Positions 24,897 to 32,456 of a stretch of DNA of 64,000 nt are shown piece by piece. The stretch comes from Oscillibacter valericigenes Sjm18-20 (GTDB taxonomy: Bacteria; Bacillota; Clostridia; Oscillospirales; Oscillospiraceae), in contig AP012044.1 in NCBI GenBank assembly GCA_000283575.1, positions 2,356,001-2,420,000 of the forward strand. Direction: 5' to 3'. Both the position numbers and the translations under genes were made by a program. A model generated the notes under the pieces. The model saw only the letters and a program-made list of their open reading frames with translations. It was not told where the DNA came from and ran no database searches. Each line of letters begins with the position of its first letter. Within the stretch, counting starts at the first letter, position 1.

Positions 24897-25662
24897 TTTC
24901 TCTACCTCCCAGTTTTACTCCCGGCAATACATACCGGATATATTGGGCCATGCCCGGTTTATACGGACTGCGGTATAGCAGCGCCGCCCCTTTCGGTAGG
25001 CGCAACTCTGATCCGTTGATTGCAATACGATCTTTGGGCCGTGGCCGAATAAGATTGCGGCTCGGCGTGTACTTCTTTGCATCGGGCAGCCTGCGCACCT
25101 GCTTCATCAGGTATTCGGCCAGATCTGTCTGATCGTCCCGCTTCCAAAGCGCTTCATAGTCCACACCGCCCATTGTCCATTTTTCCTTGCAGATATCCAG
25201 AGCTTCAGCGTTCACGATCATGTGATGGTGGACGCGCACGGCCTCGCCGGTCTTTCCGTCCATATCGGAGGTGACCATCAGGTACCGGAAGGGGATTCCC
25301 CGCTTCTTACATTCTCTCCCGACCCTCCGAAGAAACAACTCTGCCTGATGTTGAGCCAGGGCCATGATCCGATCTATTTCGGAAAGACCGTCCAGATTCT
25401 TTACTCGACTGGCCAGCATCTTCTCATATCCTTCTTGTGAATAATCTAATCCAACCAGCTGATCAATCCCGTTTCTAAAATTCTCATGAGTTAATCTTGC
25501 AAATGTTCTCTCACAGTTTGCTTCATTTGCTTTCTGCTTCCGAATATCAGATTTGATTCTCCGCTCCGACCGGCTCGGCTTTTCTCCCGGAATCCAATAC
25601 TTGATTGACTCTCCCACCGGACCGGCCGTATATTTGCGCAATGCCCAATATCCGTCCTTCAT
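24889..25662 (-). CDS. HUH-type rolling-circle replication initiator-like protein (REP_ORF2-G2P-like)
   Basis: 257 residues. The histidine cluster VRVHHHMIVN (H145-H147) is a HUH metal site; the candidate catalytic tyrosine Y184 and lysine K187 lie in LAEYLMKQVRR, followed by KKYTPSRNLIRP, a pattern of plasmid and filamentous-phage Rep proteins. Such proteins nick one strand at an origin and join to it through tyrosine. An 18-bp palindrome with an AT tract lies 54 bases upstream of the start. A relaxase-like or transposition role is an alternative. Confidence 0.75.
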   Translation of the reverse strand: MKDGYWALRKYTAGPVGESIKYWIPGEKPSRSERRIKSDIRKQKANEANCERTFARLTHENFRNGIDQLVGLDYSQEGYEKMLASRVKNLDGLSEIDRIMALAQHQAELFLRRVGRECKKRGIPFRYLMVTSDMDGKTGEAVRVHHHMIVNAEALDICKEKWTMGGVDYEALWKRDDQTDLAEYLMKQVRRLPDAKKYTPSRNLIRPRPKDRIAINGSELRLPKGAALLYRSPYKPGMAQYIRYVLPGVKLGGRENE

Positions 25663-25715
25663 ATCTGCTCCTCCTGCAAGATGGTTCTAAACTTAGGCTC
25701 TTACCAAGCCCGCTA

Positions 25716-25733
25716 AATACGCGCGCGCGTATT
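25716..25733. other. Perfect 18-bp CG-rich palindrome with adjoining AT tract; candidate replication origin
   Basis: AATACGCGC followed by its exact reverse complement, then TATATATAATGTATA. It is the only notable structure in the 138-bp gap between the DUF1064 gene and the HUH replication gene. A nickable hairpin beside an easily melted AT tract is what a rolling-circle origin needs. A terminator or operator is also possible. Confidence 0.4.
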
Positions 25734-25800
25734 ATATATAATGTATAGGGTTTGTTTGGCTGCTCAAACGTCCGTTCGATTGAAGCGGACGTTTCAAAAG

Positions 25801-26289
25801 TCAAACCTCACGGATGTCGATTCCCAGCTTGTCCTTCATCAGCTTCTTTTTTAATATGTATTCTTTCGTGCGTGTCGGCCGGGTTTTTACATCCTCAACC
25901 ACCGGCTCCCATTCGTCATAGCTGCCGCCTGTGCGCTGGTCATGATGATGTCGCTCCATATAGGTAAAATCTGCGCGGTACCGGATGGCATAGATACGTC
26001 GGCCATCCGGGTCCGTGAACGCCTCTTGCAATGTGAAATCCTGTTGAAGTCTTAAATCTACGATTTCTCCAGCCTGAAGCATGGCGTACAACTCCTGAAA
26101 ACGCCGTGCTTCCTTTTTGCTGTCAAAATGAAGGCGGGCAAGCTGTGTTTTCTCATTTCCGTATTTACTCCGCCGCGTATCCTGTGGTTTCACCAGCCGC
26201 TTGCCCTCCTGAGCGGCGCACTGGATCAGCGCCTGTTCCTGGTATTTCTGCGGCAGGTCCGATAGACTATCTATTCTCATACTGTTCAC
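25801..26289 (-). CDS. DUF1064 phage endonuclease-like protein
   Basis: 162 residues from GTG 26289 (an ATG at 26280 is also possible). Motifs KYGNEKTQLARLHFDSKKEARRF, LRLQQDFTLQ and VVEDVKTRPTRTKEYILKKKLM (cited in part) match DUF1064, a PD-(D/E)XK-like family of phage recombination nucleases. The E-x-x-R and D-V-K residues are present. Overlaps the upstream gene (GTGA-type). Confidence 0.85.
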   Translation of the reverse strand: MNSMRIDSLSDLPQKYQEQALIQCAAQEGKRLVKPQDTRRSKYGNEKTQLARLHFDSKKEARRFQELYAMLQAGEIVDLRLQQDFTLQEAFTDPDGRRIYAIRYRADFTYMERHHHDQRTGGSYDEWEPVVEDVKTRPTRTKEYILKKKLMKDKLGIDIREV

Positions 26290-26579
26290 CGCAATAGCTT
26301 GTTTTCCAGTTCTTCGCTTTCATACGATTCTCTTCTGTCCCGGCGCATGGCCATCCACTGACCGTATGTCATGCCGTGCTTCCTCGCGGCCAGCGCAGTC
26401 AGTGCAAGACCGGACATTTCATCGTGTGGTTTCCTCTTATTCGACAAAAAGCCGTTTCTGGCTCGCCACCGCTGGACGGCGTACTTGGATACGTTGCATT
26501 CCTCCGCAATTTCAAAATCGCGTTTTCCGTCCCTGAAGAGCTCCATTGCCACATCTTCATTTATTGTGCTTGTCCGCAT
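26286..26579 (-). CDS. HTH-domain phage protein
   Basis: 97 residues from ATG 26579, preceded by AGGAGG. A helix-turn-helix at about 5-45 (LFRDGKRDFEIAEECNVSKYAVQRWRARNG, quoted in part) and a basic C-terminus. Possibly a small regulator of early genes. Upstream in-frame codons overlap the next gene and lack a ribosome site. Confidence 0.6.
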   Translation of the reverse strand: MRTSTINEDVAMELFRDGKRDFEIAEECNVSKYAVQRWRARNGFLSNKRKPHDEMSGLALTALAARKHGMTYGQWMAMRRDRRESYESEELENKLLR

Positions 26580-26757
26580 CGTGTTCCTCCTTCCTCCAAT
26601 AATGCCCATGACGATTTCCGCCAAGCATACAGGCTGTGGATATCTGTGCTGGCTTGATGCCAATGGCTGCGGCTGCCGCCTTAACGGGCGGGTATCTGGT
26701 CTCGGTTCCGGTGATGGCATCTGTTGCGATTACCGGAGTAAGCGGCTTATTTGGCAT
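26557..26757 (-). CDS. NUMOD/IENR-like small DNA-binding protein
   Basis: 66 residues from ATG 26757 after AGGGGG. PVIATDAITGTETRYPPV then AAAAAIGIKPAQISTACM and GHYWR are the modular NUMOD1-type DNA-binding motif usually found at the ends of homing endonucleases. Here no nuclease domain is attached. Overlaps both neighbours. Confidence 0.65.
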   Translation of the reverse strand: MPNKPLTPVIATDAITGTETRYPPVKAAAAAIGIKPAQISTACMLGGNRHGHYWRKEEHDADKHNK

Positions 26758-27137
26758 TGTCTGTCCCCCTCGCCTATATGACAAAGCGGGGCATACATTC
26801 GGTGTTCCTGACGCTTTTCAGCCTTCCGCACTTCGCCCAGGACTCGTTCCAAAGTCTTTATAACCGGCTTGTTTGCCTCGGACCATGCGACAATTGGAAC
26901 GGTCGCTTCCTGCGTCTCTTTTGCCACCCTGCGCCGCTGCCTTACGTCCACAAGTTTCCGGGCCAGCTTGGCCTGCTCGTTGTAGGTGTGCTTGTCCAAT
27001 TCAAGGCTATGTAGAATGTCCTGCGTCTCGTCGTTGGCCTGCTGCTCATCCTCCTGGGCCATGCGGTACCGTTCATCCGATTCCCTCAAATAGGTGAGGA
27101 AATCCGTCAGGCCGGCGCTTTGTGCATTGCTCTCCAT
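26730..27137 (-). CDS. Hypothetical phage protein, coiled-coil
   Basis: 135 residues, highly charged and predicted helical (YRMAQEDEQQANDETQDIL, KLVDVRQRRRVAKETQEA). AAAGGAG ribosome site before the ATG. Conserved-looking but with no family I recognise; operon neighbours are small replication and nuclease-related genes. Confidence 0.6.
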   Translation of the reverse strand: MESNAQSAGLTDFLTYLRESDERYRMAQEDEQQANDETQDILHSLELDKHTYNEQAKLARKLVDVRQRRRVAKETQEATVPIVAWSEANKPVIKTLERVLGEVRKAEKRQEHRMYAPLCHIGEGDRQCQISRLLR

Positions 27138-27150
27138 TCGCGGTCTCCTT

Positions 27151-27276
27151 TCACCATAAAAAAGCTATAAAGAATAACGCCCATAAGCACCATGCAGATC
27201 TTGTTATCCAGCACGCCGCCGCTACCGCTGCGCATATGGCCGTTGAAACTATTGCCTTTGCAATTGTGTCCTTCAT
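27151..27276 (-). CDS. Small phage membrane protein, 41 aa
   Basis: MKDTIAKAIVSTAICAAVAA at the start, then a second hydrophobic stretch ending AWCLWALFFIAFLW; two short membrane helices. GGGGAGAG lies upstream of the ATG at 27276 and the stop is 14 bases before the next gene. Small two-helix proteins of this kind are common in Clostridia phages; function unknown. Confidence 0.65.
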   Translation of the reverse strand: MKDTIAKAIVSTAICAAVAAACWITRSAWCLWALFFIAFLW

Positions 27277-27548
27277 CCTTTTCTCTCCCCGGCCTGCGCG
27301 TCCTCCGGGCCCCAGTGGCCATACCGCTTCATGATCTCAATAACTTTCGGTGCATAGGGCTCGTCTGTGTTGATAACGATGTATTCAGGGTACGGAGTTT
27401 TCCCATCAGCTTTTCGGCCAGCCGCGATATCTTCAAGGTCGTTTTGCAGAAGGGCAGCTTTTATGCCGGAATTTACATATTTCACGTAATCCGCAATCTT
27501 AAAAACAATGAATTTCCTATACCCTCTACCTTGCAATGTTTCAGGCAT
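27273..27548 (-). CDS. Hypothetical phage protein, 91 aa
   Basis: Soluble mixed alpha/beta protein (KFIVFKIADYVKYVNSG, YPEYIVINTDEPYAPKVI). No family recognised. Overlaps the upstream acetyltransferase-like gene by 8 bases and ends on AQAGERKG, part of a recurrent CAGRCCGGGGA ribosome-site element that serves the next gene. Confidence 0.55.
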   Translation of the reverse strand: MPETLQGRGYRKFIVFKIADYVKYVNSGIKAALLQNDLEDIAAGRKADGKTPYPEYIVINTDEPYAPKVIEIMKRYGHWGPEDAQAGERKG

Positions 27549-28161
27549 CGTTCTCGCTCCTTTCTGGCGGGCATACGGTAAGGCCGAAGCTCTTGTAGTA
27601 TCTCGTTAAGTCCTCTAATCCGATGCTATTTTCCCTTGGCTCGGCCTGTATGCCTACCCATCCCCTGTATCCGCTTTTTCGGATTTCGCGTATAACGAGT
27701 CCCAGCAGAATTTTTGAATGTCCATTCCTCCGGTATTGAGGATGTACGTAAAGGTTATAGATGAAAGGCTGATCGCCTAAAGAATAAAAACAATAGCCAA
27801 ACTTGTTTTGAATGAAATTTTCGTTTTCTGCGCATAGCGGATCGTAGGAGGGCTGGGCTATAAGCGCCTTAATATCTGCCGCCTTTATCAGCACATCGCA
27901 TTTATCGGAGATAGAGTCCAGCTTGTCCCCAGGCTCCCAGATGTGGCAGTCAGCAAAACGGTCGTTGGCAGGATGGGTGCGGCGGTCGGCTATGTACTGG
28001 CGGAGTATTGCGGCATCTTCTTCCGGTATTCTGCATAACCCGTTTCTTGGCGGATCATCAGCATACAGAGGGCCTGTGCATTTCATGTCGGCCACATCAA
28101 GCATAGATTCGATGATATCCAACGCTTCCGCTTCCTGCGGGCGTGGATTTAATTCACTCAT
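27541..28161 (-). CDS. GNAT-fold acetyltransferase-like protein
   Basis: 206 residues from ATG 28161 with AAAAGGAGA upstream. The C-terminal ~90 residues carry GNAT features: FIYNLYVHPQYRRNGHSKILL (the acetyl-CoA loop, with GHS in place of the common GxG/A) and KSGYRGWVGIQAEPREN. The N-terminal ~110 residues are unassigned. Phage acetyltransferases can modify host proteins or DNA-associated enzymes; the substrate here is unknown. Confidence 0.65.
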   Translation of the reverse strand: MSELNPRPQEAEALDIIESMLDVADMKCTGPLYADDPPRNGLCRIPEEDAAILRQYIADRRTHPANDRFADCHIWEPGDKLDSISDKCDVLIKAADIKALIAQPSYDPLCAENENFIQNKFGYCFYSLGDQPFIYNLYVHPQYRRNGHSKILLGLVIREIRKSGYRGWVGIQAEPRENSIGLEDLTRYYKSFGLTVCPPERSENDA

Positions 28162-28519
28162 TGAGGGTCTCCTTTTCAAAGTAAAATACTACCTGATGCG
28201 GCGCAGGAATAACCAAGCCATATCGTACTGCGATTTGGTATGTAACGTTATCCCGCGCAAGCACCGCAGGCTGGTCCTCTAGCATCTTCCTAAATCCCTC
28301 TAACGTACTCCGGCTCTTGTAGTGGTTGCAGCTCCGGCAGGCGGGAAGCATATTGTCCAGCGTATCAGGCCCCTGCTCACTCCATCCATTGATGGGTATA
28401 ACATGATCCACCTGCATATCCTTATAAGCGAGAATGCGGCCGCAGTAAGCACAATGTCCATGTGTCTTATCAAGGATGCTTTCGCGTTCTGCGCGGGTTA
28501 GCCTCCGACGGTCAGCCAT
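28154..28519 (-). CDS. HNH endonuclease
   Basis: 121 residues from ATG 28519. Zinc-binding HNH motif: CAYCGRIL ... VDHVIPINGWSEQ ... NMLPACRSCNHYKS, with histidine, asparagine and both cysteine pairs intact. Not next to the terminase, so a packaging role is less likely than a homing, recombination or anti-competitor role. Overlaps both neighbours by 8 bases. Confidence 0.85.
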   Translation of the reverse strand: MADRRRLTRAERESILDKTHGHCAYCGRILAYKDMQVDHVIPINGWSEQGPDTLDNMLPACRSCNHYKSRSTLEGFRKMLEDQPAVLARDNVTYQIAVRYGLVIPAPHQVVFYFEKETLNE

Positions 28520-29024
28520 TCCATCTGCCTTCCCCGGTCTGCGTGGCTTCCCACTCCCATAGTCTCTGCTTCCCCTTGGTGGGAATGGGCGTCTCCAGCA
28601 TCTTAACGTTGGCAATCTCCAAGGCGTAGCGCCCCGGTGTCCAGTCACCGAAAAGCAGCTCCTGATCGTCCGGCTCATAGATGCCGTGATCTGTTTCAAG
28701 CCAACCAGGAGCATCCGAAGGCATCCCCCGTCCGCCATGCAGTGCAATCTTGTGGCAGCCGACCAACTCTGCCGTGGCTATGATTGCCCCAGTTTTCAAT
28801 CTAGCCAGAGCGCCACTCTGGATGTCCCAATACATGTAGAGAGCATCAAATATCTCCTGCTGTGTTTTTGGGGGAAGTTCCCGCATGACGGCACACGTTT
28901 GTCTTTGGCTCGCGTGAATTGCTATCGGCCCTCGGTATGACGTGGCCCAACTTCGAGTTTCAAACTGCTTCGCTCCGCAGACCCAAAGGGACGCCCACGG
29001 CTGCCAGATCGTAATAGCTTTCAT
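28512..29024 (-). CDS. ASCH-domain protein
   Basis: 170 residues. KAITIWQPWASLWVCGAKQFETRSW at the start and the GPIAIHAS strand are characteristic of ASCH domains (PUA-like beta barrels thought to bind RNA or modified nucleotides). Second ASCH protein of this prophage is at 31668-32456. Upstream ribosome site is part of the recurrent CAGACCGGGGA element. Confidence 0.8.
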   Translation of the reverse strand: MKAITIWQPWASLWVCGAKQFETRSWATSYRGPIAIHASQRQTCAVMRELPPKTQQEIFDALYMYWDIQSGALARLKTGAIIATAELVGCHKIALHGGRGMPSDAPGWLETDHGIYEPDDQELLFGDWTPGRYALEIANVKMLETPIPTKGKQRLWEWEATQTGEGRWNG

Positions 29025-29248
29025 TGTGCCTTTCCCTCCCCGGTCTGCGTTGACCGCAACATTCGCGCCTCTTTCAGCCTGTCATTGAGCAAATTCATGT
29101 CCTCGACCATTTTCATGCAGTTCCGATACTGGATTTCAAACGACTCTGCTTGTGCAGCGTTGTTATGTTCGAGGCACATCACACGGTCTACAAGATCTTT
29201 CTTTGACCAGTTCATCAGAGTGCGATTTTCGTGGATTTTATCTTTCAT
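29021..29248 (-). CDS. Hypothetical phage protein, coiled-coil, 75 aa
   Basis: Helical, charged (CLEHNNAAQAESFEIQYRN, LLNDRLKEARML), ending RSTQTGEGKAQ, where the last codons overlap the ribosome site of the ASCH gene. No family recognised. Confidence 0.55.
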   Translation of the reverse strand: MKDKIHENRTLMNWSKKDLVDRVMCLEHNNAAQAESFEIQYRNCMKMVEDMNLLNDRLKEARMLRSTQTGEGKAQ

Positions 29249-29251
29249 GGC

Positions 29252-30364
29252 TTACCCCTGCGCTTTCAGCCTTACCGGCAAGACCATGTAAAGGAACTTC
29301 TCTTCACCCTCTACCGGGGTGATGATAGCCGGGGAAATGGCGGTATTCAGTTCAATTCGCACGGTATCCGCCGGCGCGTAGCGCAGCGCTTCCATCAGAT
29401 AACGGTTGTTGAATCCGATCTCCAGTCCTCCGCCGTCTCCGGACACCCTACACACATCCTTTGCCTCTCCGTTTCCAGTCTTTGCGGAGAGTGTTACCCT
29501 GTCATGATCAAACAGACAGCGCACGGGACTTTTCAATTTTTCGGAGATCACCACGGAAACGCGGTCGATGCTCTCAATCAGGCTTTTCCTTTCAACCGTG
29601 ACCGCTATTGAATTCTTCCATGGAATCGCTCTCTTATAGTCCAGAAATTCCCCCTCCAGACGACGGCAGATCAGCTGCGTATCTCCAGCCTCAAATAAAA
29701 TATGGCGTTTCCCAAGCGTGATCTCCGCGAGGTCATCCGTCTCCTTGCAAATCTTCTCCACCTCATTGAGCGCGGCGCCCGGGGTTACAAACGACACCTC
29801 ACCGCCTTCGTTCTTCTCCAAGGCCTCCTTCCGAATGGCCATTCGGAACCCGTCCACGGCCACCATGGTCAGGCCCTTTTCTGAAACCTCGAACATTGCA
29901 CCGGTATGAACGGGGCGGCTCTCATTGGTGGATATGGCAAACGCCGTCTGGTCGATCATGCTGCGCAGGGCCCTCTGTCGGATGGACACGCGGAAGCTAT
30001 CTTCCGCCTCCGGCAGCTGCGGGTAATCGTCTGCCGGAATGCCGGGGATCTCAAAGTTGGCGTCTCCGCAGGATAGATGTACAGGCCGCTCTTTGCTTGC
30101 AGATAAGGTCACCAGATCGTCAGACATCCGGTGGATGATGTCCCCGAATAATTTGGCATTCAGTACCAGCTTTCCGGACTCCGCCACGTCTGCGGAAACG
30201 TTCGTGCGGATTCCGGTTTGCAGATTATAGCCGGAGACGGTCAGCCCGTCCCCAGTCTGGAGAAGTAATCCATCCAGACCGGGGATGGAGCTTTTCTGCG
30301 CCACGGCCCGTGACGCGATGTTCACAGCGCTTTGCAGCAGCGCCTTTTTACAGGAGAATTTCAT
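29252..30364 (-). CDS. dnaN: Phage DNA polymerase III beta subunit (sliding clamp)
   Basis: 370 residues, the normal DnaN length, three clamp domains. Landmarks: SCKKALLQSAVNIASRAVAQK, LVLNAKLFGDIIHRM, AVDGFRMAIRK at about 170-180 and the C-terminal YMVLPVRL, the usual M-P-hydrophobic clamp end. It should form a ring that tethers the host replicase to phage DNA. No phage polymerase, helicase or primase is visible. Its ATG overlaps the stop of the radical SAM gene (ATGA), so it was probably coupled to that now broken gene. Confidence 0.93.
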   Translation of the reverse strand: MKFSCKKALLQSAVNIASRAVAQKSSIPGLDGLLLQTGDGLTVSGYNLQTGIRTNVSADVAESGKLVLNAKLFGDIIHRMSDDLVTLSASKERPVHLSCGDANFEIPGIPADDYPQLPEAEDSFRVSIRQRALRSMIDQTAFAISTNESRPVHTGAMFEVSEKGLTMVAVDGFRMAIRKEALEKNEGGEVSFVTPGAALNEVEKICKETDDLAEITLGKRHILFEAGDTQLICRRLEGEFLDYKRAIPWKNSIAVTVERKSLIESIDRVSVVISEKLKSPVRCLFDHDRVTLSAKTGNGEAKDVCRVSGDGGGLEIGFNNRYLMEALRYAPADTVRIELNTAISPAIITPVEGEEKFLYMVLPVRLKAQG

Positions 30365-31085
30365 TTCGTGCGCTCCATTTCCGCCCGGAGGCTCTCCTTG
30401 ATGTAGTAATTCAGACCGCGGGCCTTGCAGATGTTCTCCGCCGCGTATCCGAATTCCGCCCAGTCGATATCTGACGGGTGGTAGTTCAGCTTCCCGATCT
30501 TAATCTTGTCCACGTATTCCGCGAACTGCAAAAACTTCAAAACCTCGGCATCGTCAATCACCGGCTCGCAGGATACCCAGGTACTGATCCCCAGTTTCTT
30601 TGCCGCAACCAAAATCCGGATGCGGCTCCATCCGATAATCGCCCCCGGCTCCATCCGATAATCGCCCCCGGCTCCTGCCTGTGATCTGCACCGGTGAAGG
30701 TCACGCCGTACCAGTCGTCTTTGTCCAGAAGGTCAAAGTCCCGGCTTCCGTCGTTCTTGGTGAGGATCTGGACATGGTTCCCGCTGTTTTTCAGGGCTTC
30801 GATGATTTCCCGTGTAGCAAAGGTATCATAGCCTTTCGGGTATGGATCGCAGGTAAAGCACAGGTGAATCAACTTCCCGGTGATCTGCTCACTGTGCAGC
30901 TGCATCTTTACCGCCTCGACAATGCCCATGCGCGACTCGACGTGGCTATGAAATTCTTCTTTGTCACGGTGCAGCACGGCCGGCCCGAAGCAATAAAAGC
31001 AGCGGTGGGGGCAGCCTGTGTAAAGGTTGATTGCAAGATCTCCGTATTCCTTTGCTTTGCCCTTCGGCTCATAGATCGGCTTCAT
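30361..31085 (-). pseudogene. Radical SAM (SplB-like) gene broken by a 23-bp tandem duplication
   Basis: The 5' part (ATG 31085, GGAGG upstream) encodes the cluster motif C25-x3-C29-x2-C32 in GCPHRCFYCF and runs to about 30.67 kb; the 3' part continues in another frame from about 30.63 kb to TGA 30361 with GISTWVSCEPVIDD and LNYHPSDIDWAEFGY. The two copies of a 23-base unit at 30624-30669 cause the shift; removing one copy restores a single frame of about 234 codons. The family resembles phage SPL/COG1533-type radical SAM proteins. The lesion looks recent and could revert by recombination. Confidence 0.85.
30624..30669. repeat. Exact tandem duplication, 2 x 23 bp
   Basis: Two identical copies of a 23-base unit (starting GGCTCCATCCGATAATCG) at 30624-30646 and 30647-30669, followed by six bases of a third copy. 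23 is not a multiple of three, so it frameshifts the radical SAM gene. Consistent with slipped replication. Confidence 0.95.
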
Positions 31086-31671
31086 GCTCTGCACCTCCCT
31101 GAATCACGCCCATGTTTTTCCTCCGGTCTACCTTTGCGCGGATATCGTGGGCGATGGACTCCATGGACTCCGCGAAGCGTTCGTCCAGAAACCCGACGTA
31201 TGGAAGCACAATCCCTACGAGCATCAGTCCGAATTTGACGGCGAAGTAGTCCATATGCCCATCCGTTCGCTTGTAAATCTCCACGCCCTGTAAATCCAGA
31301 ATCAGCGGCAGGATGTATTTCTGCTGGACGTAGTACATGCCGGAGCTTGTCCGCAGGACCGCGATGGTGTATCCGCCATAGTTTACCGTGAAAATCCCCT
31401 GCTCTACGTGGATCTCGCTCTTGTCCGTATCGCTGAGGTTCAAATTTGGCGGGGTCTTCTCATGTCGGAGCAGCATCTTTTCCTGCTGCTTTTCCGTCAG
31501 CTCGAAGACGTTGACGATATGATCCATCTCCATATAGGGCAGGCCTTCCAGCGGATAGCAGCTGCATCCGTCTCCGATCCACTGACTGACAACGCCGTCG
31601 GAATCCGTGCGGTCATAGAGGATAATCCGGCCGCTGTCCTTGCAAAGGGAAGCAATCTGTTTCAGTTTCAT
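31069..31671 (-). CDS. Hypothetical phage protein, 200 aa
   Basis: Soluble mixed protein; conserved-looking parts include RIILYDRTDSDGVVSQWIGDG and TVNYGGYTIAVLRTSSGMYYV, suggesting a beta-rich N-terminal domain, with a helical C-terminus (RFAESMESIAHDIRAKVDRRK). No family recognised. ATGA overlap with the ASCH gene upstream and overlap with the radical SAM gene downstream. Confidence 0.6.
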   Translation of the reverse strand: MKLKQIASLCKDSGRIILYDRTDSDGVVSQWIGDGCSCYPLEGLPYMEMDHIVNVFELTEKQQEKMLLRHEKTPPNLNLSDTDKSEIHVEQGIFTVNYGGYTIAVLRTSSGMYYVQQKYILPLILDLQGVEIYKRTDGHMDYFAVKFGLMLVGIVLPYVGFLDERFAESMESIAHDIRAKVDRRKNMGVIQGGAEHEADL

Positions 31672-32456
31672 TTCGGCACCTCCGGCACTTTAAATTTCCA
31701 GAACGGGCAATTTGAAATGCGGGTATCCGCCGGCATTTCTTTCTTTCGCCTGGTGCATTGGATGGTCGGCTGGCGCAATTTTGCGTAGCTGTGCTTGCGA
31801 TTTTCACAGCACCGGCACATCCCGTACAGACAGCTCTCCAGCGCGGCACAATGGCTTTTTTCTTCCTGTGCTTCTTTGGCAAGGCCTGCATTAATCTGTT
31901 TAAACTGTTCGGTTTTCACATTTGACTGATTGGCAGCCGACCGCAAATTTTCAATGATATTTGCAATATTTCTCCGGTCCATATATCTGAGGTCTGTATC
32001 CGCATTCCTTAACAGTTCAACCGCCATCGTATCGTCCACAGGCACTTTCCCGCGCTCCAGATAACACCAGCTCTGCGGCGGCCGTTTCATGCCGTAATCT
32101 TCAACCTTCCGCGGCTTTTCATATTGGATAGGATTGGATATCTCCCATGCCCTTATGAGCTTTCCCTCGGCGTAGTTCTCGATTTGACATGGCCGCAGGC
32201 AACTCTCCGCCGCGATCTCGTCATAATTACCCTTGATTGGCCTGGCGGTAATGCAGGTGAATTCTCCCACAACCTTGCACACCGGCGCCGTCAGATATAC
32301 AAGCACCCCCAGCGGAAAATATACCGGGTGTGGCGCGGTCTTGCGGATCTCCAGCAACTTCTCTCCGGACAGCATCTTCGGCCACCATTCCGGATGCAGG
32401 CTTAAAATGATGTTAGGCTCCAACGTCGTTCCCCTCCTTTCCAGCCAAAAGCTCAT
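31668..32456 (-). CDS. ASCH-domain protein with C-terminal Cys cluster
   Basis: 262 residues from ATG 32456 (ATGA overlap with the DUF3102 gene). A TTG at 32423 with a stronger AAGGAGGGG site 8 bases upstream is an equally good start. NIILSLHPEWWPKMLSGEKLLE is the ASCH N-terminus; EIRKTAP and LGVLVYLTAPVCKVVGEF complete the barrel. The C-terminal third has CLYGMCRCCEN and further cysteines, a possible metal site. RNA or modified-nucleotide binding is known for ASCH domains; the specific target is unknown. Confidence 0.75.
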   Translation of the reverse strand: MSFWLERRGTTLEPNIILSLHPEWWPKMLSGEKLLEIRKTAPHPVYFPLGVLVYLTAPVCKVVGEFTCITARPIKGNYDEIAAESCLRPCQIENYAEGKLIRAWEISNPIQYEKPRKVEDYGMKRPPQSWCYLERGKVPVDDTMAVELLRNADTDLRYMDRRNIANIIENLRSAANQSNVKTEQFKQINAGLAKEAQEEKSHCAALESCLYGMCRCCENRKHSYAKLRQPTIQCTRRKKEMPADTRISNCPFWKFKVPEVPK

